From Grammothele lineata (Eukaryota; Basidiomycota; Agaricomycetes; Polyporales; Polyporaceae): 64,000 bases of DNA. Location: the NCBI GenBank assembly GCA_002150815.3, contig NDFF03000004.1, forward strand, positions 186,001 to 250,000, given 5' to 3'. Positions 35,320 through 46,488 of the stretch are shown here, in pieces. The first letter of the stretch is position 1, and each line of letters begins with the position of its first letter. Both the position numbers and the translations under genes were made by a program. The notes under the pieces were generated by a model. It did no database searches. It was not told where the DNA came from and saw only the letters and a program-made list of their open reading frames with translations.

Positions 35320-36120
35320 CGAAGGGCGGGTCCGGGTGAGGTGGGCGGGTGAGGGAGGCGAGCTCCTGGTGGAAACGCGTCCCACTGGCTTGGCACACCT
35401 CGACGCTCGATTTTAAGGGCCAGGGGACATGGCAACTTTAGCGACCGTTGCATGCGGTGCGCACTGACCGGCCTTCATGCTCTGCGAACTCTGCTCATCT
35501 AGAATATGGTGTGAGTGAGATGGGAAGAACGAAACGGACTTGTATGGGATCTCGTACCTCCGCGCGCAGCGGCCCGTCGCGTGTGTCGCCTGGGATTGTG
35601 GCTGCACATGATCTAACAAAGCACACGAGCACGTCGTTGAATGCTGTAAACCACGACGACCGGCCTTCATATGGATGGAAACATCACGGTCCTCGGGTTC
35701 GGGTCGAGGTGGTGAGAACCGCCGGGCGTTCTCCTGGGAAATCCCTGGAAAGCCAGTTTAGTCAACAAATCGTATACCAGCTGGCAGAGATAGCTGCAGA
35801 TAAGCAGACAGACGAGTCCCAGATGAACCCACGGTACTCTGAGAAGCTTCTATCGACCCTCGATGACGGCTTTGGGGTCGGTATTCAACGGCGAAATGTT
35901 GGTGTTCATCGACAGCTTCGGTTCACACGCATTCCGAGATCATCTATACGACTTGCTGTTGAGTGCTTCGGATAATGACGGTAATAGAGGCTGAACCATA
36001 CCTACACTCTGTTGTTGGAGTCACGATAAGAGGGAAGGTGGAAGCACAAGCGTGAGATCCGCGGGAACAAAACTAGCAATTACACTACAATACAACATGA
36101 GAGCAAACCATACCACGAGA
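35320..36120. other. Intergenic: sedolisin promoter, otherwise nothing recognised
   Basis: About 800 nt between the sedolisin start and the Ssr4-like stop. The plus-strand frame 35448-35975 is open but carries no recognisable motif. Confidence 0.4.
35411..35417 (-). promoter_or_regulatory. TATA-like CTTAAAA before the sedolisin gene
   Basis: Minus-strand CTTAAAA in an otherwise GC-rich leader, about 95 nt upstream of the sedolisin ATG. Confidence 0.35.
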
Positions 36121-37599
36121 CTATGACGAAATGGGCTCGGATATAGCAAGTCCGTCCATTGGGACATCCCGGAGTTCGCTTGCGGCTAAAGCCGCTGCCT
36201 CTTTTCGCGCCGTGGACTTGGCCTTCAGCTCCTCTACTTCAGCGTTCAGCTTTGCCTACTCGAACGCTCAGTCAACGGTTCGTCGTAAATCACCATCTCA
36301 CACGCACCAATTTGTCCTCTAGATCTGACGCTTTGAAGATCGAGTAAGGGGAAGGGGAGGGTGGTGCCTTCTTGTCGCCTGTCAAGTACTACATCAACAA
36401 ACTCGTTCCATTTAACGGAGGAAGTGATGGGGAGTATAGAGTAGAATGTGATGGAGGATGCGGAGAGAGCCCTGCCCAAGGGCTATACACGCAGTAAACA
36501 TAACAAAAGCTCACCAAAAGCAGCATACATGAACACCTCGTTCATATACTCATGATTCCGGCGATACCGAGTCAGAGCAAGCGTACGCGTGGATATGGTC
36601 TCGGATTCGTCTGCCGAATCATCATCCTCTACCATACGGTTCGCAGGGGCGCGCTGTGGTAGGCCTAGTTAAGTGTTGCCCTCCCTATGAAGGAAGGCTG
36701 AGACGCACCTGGCCCATGCTCATGCCTCTATCTCTCTGTGCCCTCGCTTCCAAAGCCCCCATTGCGTTGTTTTGGTGCGCGAGCATCGCCGTCGGGTTTC
36801 CGGGCATGCCCATCGGGGGCATACCACCGTAGTTGCCTGCTCCCGTTGGAGGCACGGGCATTGCGCCCATGCCGCTGGCATTGGGGTACACCTTTTGACC
36901 TTGACGTTCACCCATGACATAAACTGCCGGCTCGTTCACGGGACGAAGGGGGTAGTTGCGGATGGGGCGGTCGAGAGACGGGACAATGGCTAGCAAGCGG
37001 GGGTTCACGTGCCAGCGGGGGCGAAGAGAGATGAGGAAGACGTACGGGTAGGCTGGCCACGCGAGTAGTGAGCGAGTATAAGTTGCGGGTGACCTCCTTT
37101 GTGCAGCCTGAAGCGCCGCCGAACGCGAGATGCGACTTGGTCCGCGCCGGGTACGAAGCCAAACTTGACTTCTGTGATCTCGAGTTCCTACAGGGGCCGT
37201 GAGCGAGCTAAGAGCCGGAAGTCGTAGGTAATAAGAGCATTGCGCACCTTCCCATTCCCCGCGGGTATAAGATGCCTCGTCTCCCTGTCCTGCCACATGA
37301 TGCCATCGTTCGGGAACTGAGGAAGTTGTCCCATCACGAAGACAAGGAAGATTTGACCGTCTACGGTACGCGTGAGAGTCCAGGCAGCTGTAGAAGCTTT
37401 GGAAACACATACCTGTTGGTTTGTCGATATACCCCCATGAGAACGGAGTGTGCTGAGCGAGCTGAATTGCGCGAAGGAGCATTTGGACGGCGGTTTCATA
37501 TGTGATCTGAATGTGCATGCCAAGTGGGTCGGGATAGCGAAGGCAAAGTCCATCAGCTTGGACTTGCTGGAACATGGACGGCCTCTCCATGACGTTCAT
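36121..37599 (-). CDS. ssr4: Ssr4-like subunit of SWI/SNF and RSC chromatin remodellers
   Basis: Seven exons (37599-37413, 37360-37248, 37187-37046, 36989-36709, 36653-36515, 36378-36308, 36255-36121) give 355 residues. The N-terminal Ssr4 domain is clear: LCLRYPDPLGMHIQITYE, TPFSWGYIDKPTDGQIFLVF, GQLPQFPNDGIMWQDRE, then EVKFGFVPGADQ, RFRLHKGGHPQL and YPLRPVNEPAVYVMGERQ. The C-terminal part has RMVEDDDSADESETIS, TRTLALTRYRRNHEYMNEVF, YSIFKASDLEDKLAKLNAEV and ends AISEPISS. Ssr4 is a fungal-specific subunit known from fission yeast SWI/SNF and RSC. A 3' splice signal just before the ATG (ttcag at about 37606) leaves open an extra 5' exon. Diverges from the HIT gene. Confidence 0.85.
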
Positions 37600-37840
37600 C
37601 GTGAACTGAAGGAAAATGCGACAGAGCAGGCGAAGACAAGACGCGTCTGGCCGCTTTCAGCCTCGCGCTTGCGCTCGCGTCGACGAACAACCAGTCACGT
37701 GGATAGACCCCCCGGGCGGGCGCTAGTTTGAGTGCGTCATCTGCCGCGATCGCCACTCCGAAGGAGGCTACATACCCTCATCCCTGTCGAACCGTCTCTC
37801 GAGATTGCTCGTCGACTTTCCTCAAGTCTCACCAGTCATA
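37600..37840. promoter_or_regulatory. Divergent promoter region, Ssr4-like / HIT gene
   Basis: Only 241 nt separate the two start codons, so both promoters lie here. Between them sits the frame 37756-37553 (minus), which could contribute a 5' exon to the Ssr4-like gene. Confidence 0.5.
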
Positions 37841-38505
37841 ATGGCCACAAAGTAAGTGCACTCTGATTTCGGCTTCCGATGGATCAACTTATTCAGATCT
37901 TTGACCGTTCTGGAATTCTAGGTCGCTCGCGAGTTGCCTCTTCTGCAGCATTATCAAAGGTGGGTTGTGCGATACAAACAGTTTGCGGGCCTTACTGAAG
38001 TGTAACTTCAGGGGAAATACCCTGCTTTAAGCTGATTGAGACCGACAAGGTCTACTCTTTCCTTGATATCGGACCTCTGTCTAGAGGCCACGCGCTTATC
38101 ATCCCCAAATGTACACCCGCCATTTCACTTAGTTTCTCTAGTCTCTTGCTGACCGCAGTATCTGAAGTCCATGCAGAGAAACTCCATGAAGTACCCGATG
38201 AGTACTTCGCGGATATTCTTCCCGCTGCGAAGAAGATTGCCCTCGCGATCGGCGCTGAGAACTACAACCTCTTGCAGGTACTAAACTTGTCGTTGCACCA
38301 CTTGTTTGGAGTTGCGCGCTTACAACATTATTACCTCTAGAACAACGGCCGGATTGCGCACCAGGAGGTTGACCATGTTCACTTCCACGTCATCCCCAAG
38401 CCTTCCGCCACCGACACCGAGGGTCTTGTCGTCGGCTGGCCCGCCCAGAAGCCGACTTTGGACGAACTGAAGAAGCTCCACGAGGAACTCGTCGCGAAAC
38501 TCTGA
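37841..38505 (+). CDS. HIT-family nucleotide hydrolase/transferase (HINT type)
   Basis: Exons 37841-37851, 37922-37959, 38012-38110, 38168-38277 and 38341-38505 give 140 residues. The histidine triad is HVHFHVIPKP in the last exon. Upstream lie CLFCSIIKGEIPCFKLIETD, VYSFLDIGPLSRGHALIIPK and FHAEKLHEVPDEYFADILP. HIT proteins of this type hydrolyse AMP-linked nucleotides (phosphoramidates or dinucleoside polyphosphates). The C-terminus (GWPAQKPTLDELKKLHEEL) is typical of fungal members. The first exon codes for only MATK plus a split codon. The acceptor of exon 4 (ctgaag at 38167) was chosen because it gives PKFHAEKL, matching the family. Confidence 0.92.
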
Positions 38506-39077
38506 TCTCTGGATGTCAACGAATAGTATAAACTGTAATATAGCGATACTGAACGCCCTGATGCTAAGTGAAGTAACTCGATATCGTGATTCGGTGAACC
38601 TACCGCCCGAGCGTACAAGCAAGATATCTGGTCAGTAACTCGGACAGTCGCTCACATGCGCTTCAACTACTTCTTGGATGTCTTTCTCCACCTTGGATAT
38701 CCTCCCCAAGATCTGAGTGAGGTGTGTTCTAAGCGAGTGGCTCAACGTCGTGATCGTTGACTTATCATGAGTAGGGTGGTGCCGGTCCAAGCACAACGAC
38801 GTGGACGTTCAAAATTCCGTCATGCAGTATCTGTGTGTACGAGGAAACAATAGCGCACAGGCACATGGCGCATCAGAAAGACAATGACAGACTCTGGTGC
38901 TCTTTGTCCTCGTGTGGGTGGCCCAAGTGGCCCGGGCGCTAGTATAAGTACCAGGCGTTTTGGGATATCCGCCTCACTTGACCACCTATCCACCCATCCA
39001 CCCATCCACCCACTCACCTTCAAAAGCGTACAACGCTTTCAGACTGCTTGCCCCCCCTCCTGATCATCGTGCTCAAC
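38506..39077. other. Intergenic with a short tandem repeat
   Basis: 572 nt between the HIT stop and the next start. It holds the ccacccat repeat described separately and no coding signal. Confidence 0.45.
38982..39017. repeat. Tandem ccacccat microsatellite
   Basis: About four and a half imperfect copies of the 8-mer ccacccat, ending 60 nt before the ATG of the 243-residue gene, so probably in its 5' leader. Confidence 0.65.
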
Positions 39078-39947
39078 ATGAACCCGTACGTGAAAGTCAC
39101 TCGAGTTGCGGTGGTGGTCAAGAGGGTGAGTATGCGCCGTGTCGGCCCCAGTGGCTCTAACGAACAACCACCCCCCGCCTAGAGCGCTGTCGCTACCACG
39201 GCAAGGAAACGTACCATAGATGCCTTGGGAGGCGTCCCCCCTCCCGTATCTGCGGTTGGAAACCTTGACAATCTCTTTGGAGAGCGCCCTTTGAAGAGAC
39301 GCAAGTCGGAGGAAGAACCACAGGTCGTTCACCGCACAACAGGTATGTTTCTATTATGACCGTATCCTTCCTCGATCGTCAGCTTATGTTCTCCGTTAGC
39401 CGCACCGCTAATCCGTGCTCCAGCTGCCCCAGCCTACCGTATGGGCCACCCGAACCTCGACCACCGTGCGGTGGTCAGACCTTCCCAGCCATCCACAAGT
39501 TTACCCAGCGAGCCCGTGATCCAACCCAGCTACGTCATTTGCTCGAGCGGGAAGAAGGGGAAGAAAGGCAGGACAGCTTCCCCCAAGAAGAGCTCCGACG
39601 GCTCATCACCACGTCGACCACGGTACAAGGACTACGCTAGCCACGCTGTCAAGGCCGCAACTACAACCACTCACGCGAAGCGGGCAGCTAGTCCTGTCTA
39701 CCGGGGAGCATCTGAGATCTCCGCCATTCAGAACGCTCAACACTCTCGACCAGTACCCGCTCCGAAGCCACACATGACACGAGAGGCTTTGGAAGCGGAA
39801 CGCGCAGACGCAGAGCGGGCGCTGGAGAACGCGGGTCTCAAGGGAACCGTGACGCTTCCTCCGTTACGGTGTCAGTTCCCGAAGTTCAAGAAGATTAAGC
39901 GGACGGCGAGAGAGGAGGGGGTAGGGAAAGGACGCGCTGAGGCATGA
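39078..39947 (+). CDS. Unrecognised basic, low-complexity protein, probably nuclear
   Basis: Exons 39078-39125, 39183-39342 and 39424-39947 give 243 residues. I do not recognise the family. It starts MNPYVKVTRVAVVVKRSAVA. A basic cluster, ERPLKRRKSEEEPQ, looks like a nuclear localisation signal. The middle is Ser/Pro/Lys-rich (SGKKGKKGRTASPKKSSDGS), and the C-terminal part has a likely helix (TREALEAERADAERALENAG) followed by PPLRCQFPKFKKIKR. Intron phases agree and codon use matches the neighbours, which supports a real gene. Function unknown. Confidence 0.65.
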
Positions 39948-40185
39948 TTAAAAGGTTGCTCCAACGCACTTGTACTATTAGCTATTGCATGGGAGAACGT
40001 CGATACGGACTCAAACTTGTACCCCTTCATACCCCTGTCTCCACAATACCCCAGTAGCATCTCCCTAGCGTCTTCCTCATGCCCAAATCCTGCCCGCTCC
40101 CGACTTTCGCGAAGAACCTGCGGCGCTGCTCAGCGATCTATTCCAGCACAGCAGGATCTCCGGCCACGGCGCAAATGTGGAGGAT

Positions 40186-41300
40186 TCATCGGGGCTCGAA
40201 TGAAAATCCAGGGCCCACATGCTGTTCATCTGTGATGTACTCCATACGATCAAGAGGACTGCATCGCAAGTTAAGCGTGTTGTCTCTGACTACCACGATA
40301 TGATTGAACTCACCAAGCTTTGAAGAAGTCGCGAACTATGTCCAGAGTCTGGACTATTTTGACTGCCTGCCGGTCGCCCAATCTACGCTTCAAACATTCC
40401 ATGTGCTCATGCAGGAACTCCATTAGACTGTCTGCTGTAATCTCCTTATGAAGCCTGTAAATTGCTACAGTCAGCGCGAATGATAGCCACGTATATAGAC
40501 CTGAGAGAATAGCGTACAGGGCATGCAAAATCGAGAGCGCATCCGTGACTGTGACAGCACGTCCGCCAGGTGTCCAATAATTCGCGTCGTCATGGTAGAT
40601 GCTGTAGACATAGCAGAAGCTAATAGACTCAACCGGGATCGACGTCGCAAAGGACCGCGCGATGAGTGGATGATTGATGAGATAATCCCTGTTGCTACTG
40701 TCGATCGTGTCTTCATTGATTGGACGAAGGTACACGTCGCGTTCGACGGGGATTTTGATGGGCCCCAGAACTTCGCAGCTGGGGCGGAAGTCAAAATGAC
40801 CGAAGACACGGTGTCCGGACATATCGGAATTCGGGTTGTCGCCTCTTATGCACGCAGGCTGAAACGGACGGACGTATCCCGCTTCTTGCGCTTTCTGCAC
40901 CTGCTCGCCTGCAAAGCATTGTATCAGCGAAACATTCTATCCATGAACGCATCTCGGACACGAGACACTCACGGTTGTATTCCAGCAAAGCACCACCGCA
41001 GGCGGGATGCGAGCAGAAACCATCCCTCTTAATGCAATCGATGGCAATGTCCCTCCAAGAGATTTCTGACGCGCCGTCTTCTTGCGGAAGTAGTCCAATC
41101 CCATAGCTCCAGCAAGCAAGCTTCCAAAGCTCTTCGGAGTCCTCTTGTGAGTCGTACAGAGCAGCGATTTCGGAGTGAGAGAGGTAGAAGCTGGCGTGTG
41201 TCCTCAGGTCGTCGGATGGAATACTTTCTTTGATCAAAAAGCGAATTTCCGTCGGTAGGAGGCGAAGGAGGTCTTCTTTGCCTTGGTCTTCCGCGACCAT
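40186..41300 (-). CDS. Unrecognised basidiomycete protein; 5' end unresolved
   Basis: Exons 41300-40973, 40908-40314 and 40258-40186 give 331 residues from the first in-frame ATG (MVAEDQGKEDLLRLLPTEIR). Notable blocks are SHSEIAALYDSQEDSEELWK, SWRDIAIDCIKRDGFCSHPA with CGGALLEYNREQ, and MEYITDEQHVGPGFSFEPR at the end. The frame stays open upstream of the ATG to about 41452 and reads KLAETGKDRHASRIQYDGLV then LEVALLFLSTNVFYPGAKCK, which looks coding. A first exon upstream is therefore likely (possible acceptor ttcag near 41440) but I cannot place its ATG. A conserved leucine-rich start could suggest an F-box-like fold, but this is a guess. Last exon is inferred from one GT-AG pair. Confidence 0.6.
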
Positions 41301-41672
41301 GCTGGCGACGGGGTATTTGCACTTCGCGCCGGGGTAGAATACGTTCGTCGAGAGGAAGAGCAAGGCAACCTCCAGGACGAGGCCATCATATTGAATTCGG
41401 CTGGCGTGGCGGTCCTTACCGGTTTCAGCTAACTTGAAATGCCTGAACCTTCAGGCGATAGGCGGAGTTGCCAAAGATGGATCACTTTCTCACGGATCAC
41501 CCCGGTTCTTCTGCACGTGGTCCTCACAGACACGGCCCGCTGATCTTCGCGCAAACACTGCGGAGCCTCACAGAGCCTCCCGCATCGTCCACATCTGCTT
41601 CGTTTCGTTCGTCCTCTTGTTTCTCAGTCGCTTCGCCGCCTCTCGCAGGGCCTCTCGTATCGAGCGTTCAGG
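41301..41672. promoter_or_regulatory. Divergent region between the unknown gene and BRF1
   Basis: 372 nt between the annotated starts. The right part must hold both promoters; the left part (to about 41452) is probably coding sequence of the minus-strand gene, judged by its long open frame. Confidence 0.4.
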
Positions 41673-44272
41673 ATGGTAAGAGTTATCTCGCTCAGTCGCT
41701 GCTCCCTACCGACTGGAGGCAGACCGTGTGTACAGATTGCGGTGGAACGGTTATCGAGTACGATGCCGCCGCGGGAAATGGGTTCTGTGTGCAATGCGGG
41801 ACCGTGGTAGAGGAGAACACGATCGTGAATGAGGTGCGCCACTAACTTGTGTCATGGTCGTCCCGCATGCTGATGCCTTTTTCTCTAAGGTCACTTTCGG
41901 GGAAACAAGTACAGGAGCGGCGATGGTCCAGGGTAGTTTCGTGGCTCAGGGTGCAAGTGCGTCATTTTTTCAATGCGGGTATCTCTATGAATGTTCAATG
42001 TCCTTCAGCTCGCGCGCGGATGGGAGGATTGTTCGGGAATAGGGGTAACTCGGAGAGTCGAGAACAGACAATCGCGAACGGTACGCCAAACATGAGGTAC
42101 TTCGTATCTTGTTTTCTTACTTCGCGCAGCTAGCAGGAAGATTCAGCAAGTCGCTACGGCGCTTCGACTGTCAGAAGTTGTCTCTCTCGCAGCTACCCGC
42201 CTCTACACCCTTGCTGTGGAGCACAAGTTCACGAAAGGCCGCAAGAGCATGAACGTCGTCGCAGTTTGCCTCTACGTCGCATGCAGACAGAAGGAGACAC
42301 GGAATTACATGCTCATCGACTTCTCGGACCTCCTCCAGGTGAGTATACACGTTAGATCTCCGTCGTACACCCCATTGAGGGCTGCGCAGGTCAACGTCTT
42401 CGAACTCGGACACACATACCTGCAACTGGTCCAAACCCTCAATCTTCGTCTGCCTCTCGTTGATCCTTCCCACTACATCTCTCGCTTTGCCGCTCTCCTC
42501 GAGTTCGGCGACGAGACCCACCAAGTTGCCATGGACGCCGTACGACTCGTTCAGCGTTTTGACCGGGACTGGATGACGAAGGGCCGCCGGCCCGCCGGCA
42601 TTTGCGGTGCATGCCTCCTACTCGCAGCGCGTATGAATAACTTCCGGCGTAGCGTCGCAGAGATTGTTCAGGTGGTGAAGATCGCGGACACCACACTCAA
42701 GAAGCGGTTGGACGAGTTTCGGAAGACCCCTAGTGGCGCACTCACGCTCGCGGACTTCCGCACGGTCTGGTTGGAGGAGGAGATGGACCCGCCCGCGTAT
42801 ACGAAGGGCAAGGAGAAGGAGGAGAAGGAGCGGCTCCTGCGTGAGAACGGCGGCGTGCTCCCAGAGGAGGAGGGGAAGGGAAAGGGAAAGGGGAAAGGAA
42901 AAGGCAAGGGGAAACGGAAGAAACGGAAGCGGAACGAGAGCGACGAAGACGAAGAGGCCGAGGAGGCAACCCAGTACACTTCCTTCGACGCCGCAGGTCC
43001 CTCCCAGCAACCCCCCATGTTTCAAGAACCGCTCGATCCCGCTCTGCTGAACGAGGGTATCCTGGCTGGTACCAGCGACTCTCTCCCTCTCTTCCTACCC
43101 GAAGATGGTGAAGGTGTCCAGTTCGACATGTCCACCCACCTTCCCATGCCTCCCGAGATCGACCCAACTCTTGTCGACACCCAATCTACACTCGTAAATC
43201 CTACGAATCCCGACCCGCCACGACAAGATGCCCCTGTTGACCCAAACCTGCCGCCAGATAAAGCTTTGTCGATGCCAGTGCGACCTCCCTCACCCATGGA
43301 AGAAACCGTCAATGCCGCCGTAACGCAAGAGGTGTCCGACTTCCTCACGAACGCGCAGAGCGCGCTTCTTAATGATGCCCTAGACGAAGCGGAGCAGAGG
43401 CGCCGAGACCAGTTCACCGGCGACGACGAGTTTCTCGACCTCGACGACGAAGAGCTCGACCGCTTCATCCTCACCGAGGAAGAGGTGCGTATCAAGGAGC
43501 GCGTCTGGGTCGAAATGAACAAGGATTACTTAGAGGCAATCGCTGGTAAGTCCGATACTGACGGGCGTGTGTGGTGTTAGACTTTGCTGCACGGTCGCTG
43601 AGCGGTAATGTGCAGCGAAAGCGGAGCAACAAGAGGACCAGGGCAAGGAGAAGAAGACGCGCAAGGTTCGAATCCCACCCTCGACACTTTTCACACCCCT
43701 TTATCCCCGTGTTTACATATATTTGACATCCTGTTCTTCTTGTGTTTCCTGGCTGCATGGCGGATATTCACATCCTACACATCTCACAGCGTCGCAAAAC
43801 CAACAACAAACCCCGAGACTCGTCGACACCTCACGGGAGCACAGCCGCCGAATCCGTGCGGAACCTTATCAAGAAGAACCCTAAGTACAGCAAGCGGATC
43901 AACTACAACGCGCTCAAAGACCTCTTCACGGACGACGGGTCGACGTTCCAGATGGCCGCCGCCGACGACGACAAAGAGGACGACGAGGACACGCAGCTGT
44001 ACACGATGGACGACAAGAGCGACGGCGAGGGCATGCTCATCGTCGAGGAGGCTGGCGGTGGCGGCGTTGGCCAATCGCGGCCTGCGAAATCGCGCTCGAC
44101 GAGCCTTGTGCCGAACATTGGTGCTGCGTCTTCAGGAGTAGGCATGGCGGCTGGGGCCGGCGATGCAGACGGAGATGACGAGGAGGATGCGGAAGGTGAG
44201 GAGGACGTCGAAGAAGATGTGGATAAGGAGGAGCCGTACGCCGAGTGGGACGCGTACGAGCAGGAAGTATGA
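41673..44272 (+). CDS. BRF1: TFIIIB subunit BRF1 (RNA polymerase III initiation factor)
   Basis: Eight exons: 41673-41675, 41723-41833, 41890-41956, 42009-42080, 42130-42338, 42390-43545, 43616-43665, 43790-44272; 716 residues. The zinc ribbon is CTDCGG with FCVQCGT, 15 residues apart. The TFIIB-like core follows: TFGETSTGAAMVQGSF, NSESREQTIAN, and two cyclin repeats (HKFTKGRKSMNVVAVCLYVA, KGRRPAGICGACLLLAARM). After a Lys/Gly-rich linker, the C-terminal BRF1 homology block is KKNPKYSKRINYNALKDLF. BRF1 with TBP and BDP1 recruits Pol III. Exon 1 would be the ATG alone. The alternative start at 41477 reads through this intron and adds an 82-residue leader without family similarity, so I prefer 41673. 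Confidence 0.93.
42870..42925 (+). repeat. Purine-rich Gly-Lys repeat in BRF1
   Basis: An almost pure A/G tract encoding alternating Gly-Lys followed by a Lys/Arg cluster, in the variable linker of BRF1 just before an acidic stretch. It may vary in length. Confidence 0.6.
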
Positions 44273-44375
44273 AAGAGAAGCACTGTCGACCGCAACCTAT
44301 GTATTCCTATCTACTGTTGTTGTGACATTACAAGCTTTCTTCCCCAGGCCGTCCCATATGTACACCGCCAACTTC

Positions 44376-46254
44376 TCACCCAAGCGAGAGGACCCGCTGG
44401 CGTGCGAGAGCGACCGCAACGCTTCCCAGACCCGAAACCACCGCGCACGAGCCGACAAAAAGCTCGACGGGGCCGTACCCAAACAGGCCGAAGCCGTGAG
44501 GCATGGAGGCGCCTCCACCTGCGTTGAAGAGGAGGCCGGCGATGATTGGCCCGATGACGGCGGAGACGCCTTTGAAGAAGGAGGTGCCGGCGAAGGCCAT
44601 GTTTGCATGCTCGGGGTTGCTCTGGGCGCAGTCGACTGCGGCGTTGGGCCAGCAGGAGGAGAATCCGCCACTCTGAAGGGTCACGAATACAGGACATGAA
44701 CGGGGTCAGAACTGAAGGATACCATCGCACGGAAAAGGGGGGACGTACCAGACATCCGAAGATGATTGCGAAGCAGTAGAGGTAGGCGGCGGTGCTAGCG
44801 AAGCCCCAGAGGAAGAACGCAGCGAGGGCGCTGCCGAGCGCAGAGCCCATCATCACGACCGGGTATCCGAGACGGTCGGTGAAGTAGCCAAGGGTGACCT
44901 GGCCAGCGACAGCGGAAATGTTGAAAAGCGCTAGTACGACCGTCGCAGTGAACTGGTTTGAGAGGCCTTTTGTGAAGGTTGCGATGTAGAGGGAGACGGG
45001 GAAGTAGGAGAGCCCTTGCATCATGTTCGTGAACACCTGAGTGATGGAGGCATCAGTAATTGAAAGAAGGAAGTACGCATGAAGGGCATCGTACGAAGGT
45101 GATGAAGAGAGGGCTTTTAATGAAGTTCAGCTGGCCCCAGGGAGGAATGAACTTGGGCCTCCCATGCTCAGATGCGAACTTCGGAACCGGAAGGCGGCTA
45201 CGCATTCCGAAGAGGGCTATCCCGGAGCAGAGCGAGGTGCCGAGAGCCCATACTCTCAGCGTCCAGCGGAGGCCAACCTTTTCGAGGAGAGCGTTCAAGA
45301 TGAACGGGAAGACGAATCCTGGAGGGGACGTTGTCAGGCATTGGATCACCCTGACGCACAGAGACGTAAATGGTCCTACCTCCCACACCGGTCCCTGCGA
45401 AGATTATGCCTCCGGCGAAGCCACGGCGTGCAGAGAACCATTCAGGCAAGAGCTTGATCACGGGATAGTATAACAAGCCTCCGCCGATGCCAACACCAAC
45501 CCCTTGTAAGATGATAAGCTGCCACACCTGCTCGCGAGACTCAGTGATGGAGTCTTCACCATGACCGTAGGGGAATACGGCTTACTCTAGTAGCGAAACT
45601 TGAGGCCAAGAAGGACACGCAGTAGAGCGCTAGGCCGCCCCACATGCACCTTCGTAGATAATCTGGGTACCTCGCAAATAACAGGGAGAGGAAGACTGAC
45701 TGTGGAGAGAACCGACAACGTGAGTATATGCAGAATAGGAGGACACGGTAGTATCTCTTACCTCTCCGTACTGAAAAGCCAAGGAGACCGTACCAACGGC
45801 CGCGATAGCTATGGTGGACTCGGAGTTGAATGGGGGATGCGATGAGTAGTATTCTGGGACAACATCGGTCACCCTGTTAGACCGAAGGACTCGGACGTCC
45901 GTTCATACCTTGGAAGATACCATAACTATCGCAAAGTGATCATCAGTTCCTGAACTTAAGGAAATACCACGATCTCGATCTCAATCTCAGAAGCTGTCAA
46001 ACTAACCTGAAGCTAAATCCCCAGACCATCATCTCCAGGACCATCGCAGCCGCACAGAACGTCCACGCGCGGACACCTCCGTCCATCGGGGGCAGTTCTT
46101 GAATGTTTGCGCCTTCTTGTGGGTCCACGGCGTGCAGCGCCGCCATCGATGACCGCCTGGAAAGCGGTGAGATCGGCGTATCGGGCTGGCTCGGCCCTGC
46201 GCTGAACGTGGTGAGCTCATATGGGGACTTGGTGTCTATTTGAGGGGTATCCAT
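44376..46254 (-). CDS. Major facilitator, monocarboxylate-transporter-like
   Basis: Eight exons (46254-46007, 45925-45909, 45853-45762, 45699-45586, 45527-45380, 45318-45095, 45036-44749, 44672-44376) give 475 residues with about 12 hydrophobic segments. The N-terminus is cytosolic and polar; PPMDGGVRAWTFCAAAMVLE enters helix 1, and a 17-nt exon supplies SYGIFQ. Later landmarks are IILQGVGVGIGGGLLYYP, WFSARRGFAGGIIFAGTGVG, NISAVAGQVTLGYFTDRLG (helix 7-8 loop) and FAGTSFFKGVSAVIGPIIAG. This matches the fungal MCT/MCH group, which moves monocarboxylates or related acids across membranes; the substrate is unknown. The stop is 103 nt from that of BRF1, in convergent orientation. Confidence 0.88.
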
Positions 46255-46488
46255 CTCTATGGCCAAGTGTTCGGAGATGGACTGCAATACTAGTGTGGAC
46301 GAGGACTGGACGGACGGACGAAAGTGGAGGAGCTCCACGAATTCGAGGTCGAGTCAAGTACGTTGAGAGGCGCTCAAGCATTGCGATCGGACCGATCGCC
46401 TGAGGGTGAATCATTTACGTATAGATCTGCGCTCGACCCATGCAACACGGCAATATTCTGGAATCCAGAACGACACTACATACTATCC

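Noticed and set aside
41477..41722. BRF1 start at 41477 with an 82-residue leader
   Set aside because: The leader is Ser/Pro-rich with no family similarity and contains a clean gtaagag...gcag intron directly before the zinc ribbon.
43660..43680. Perfect B-box-like ggttcgaatcccacc inside BRF1
   Set aside because: It overlaps a 5' splice site (AAG then gttcgaat). There is no A-box at the right distance and no cloverleaf fold, so it is a chance match, amusing though it is in a Pol III factor gene.
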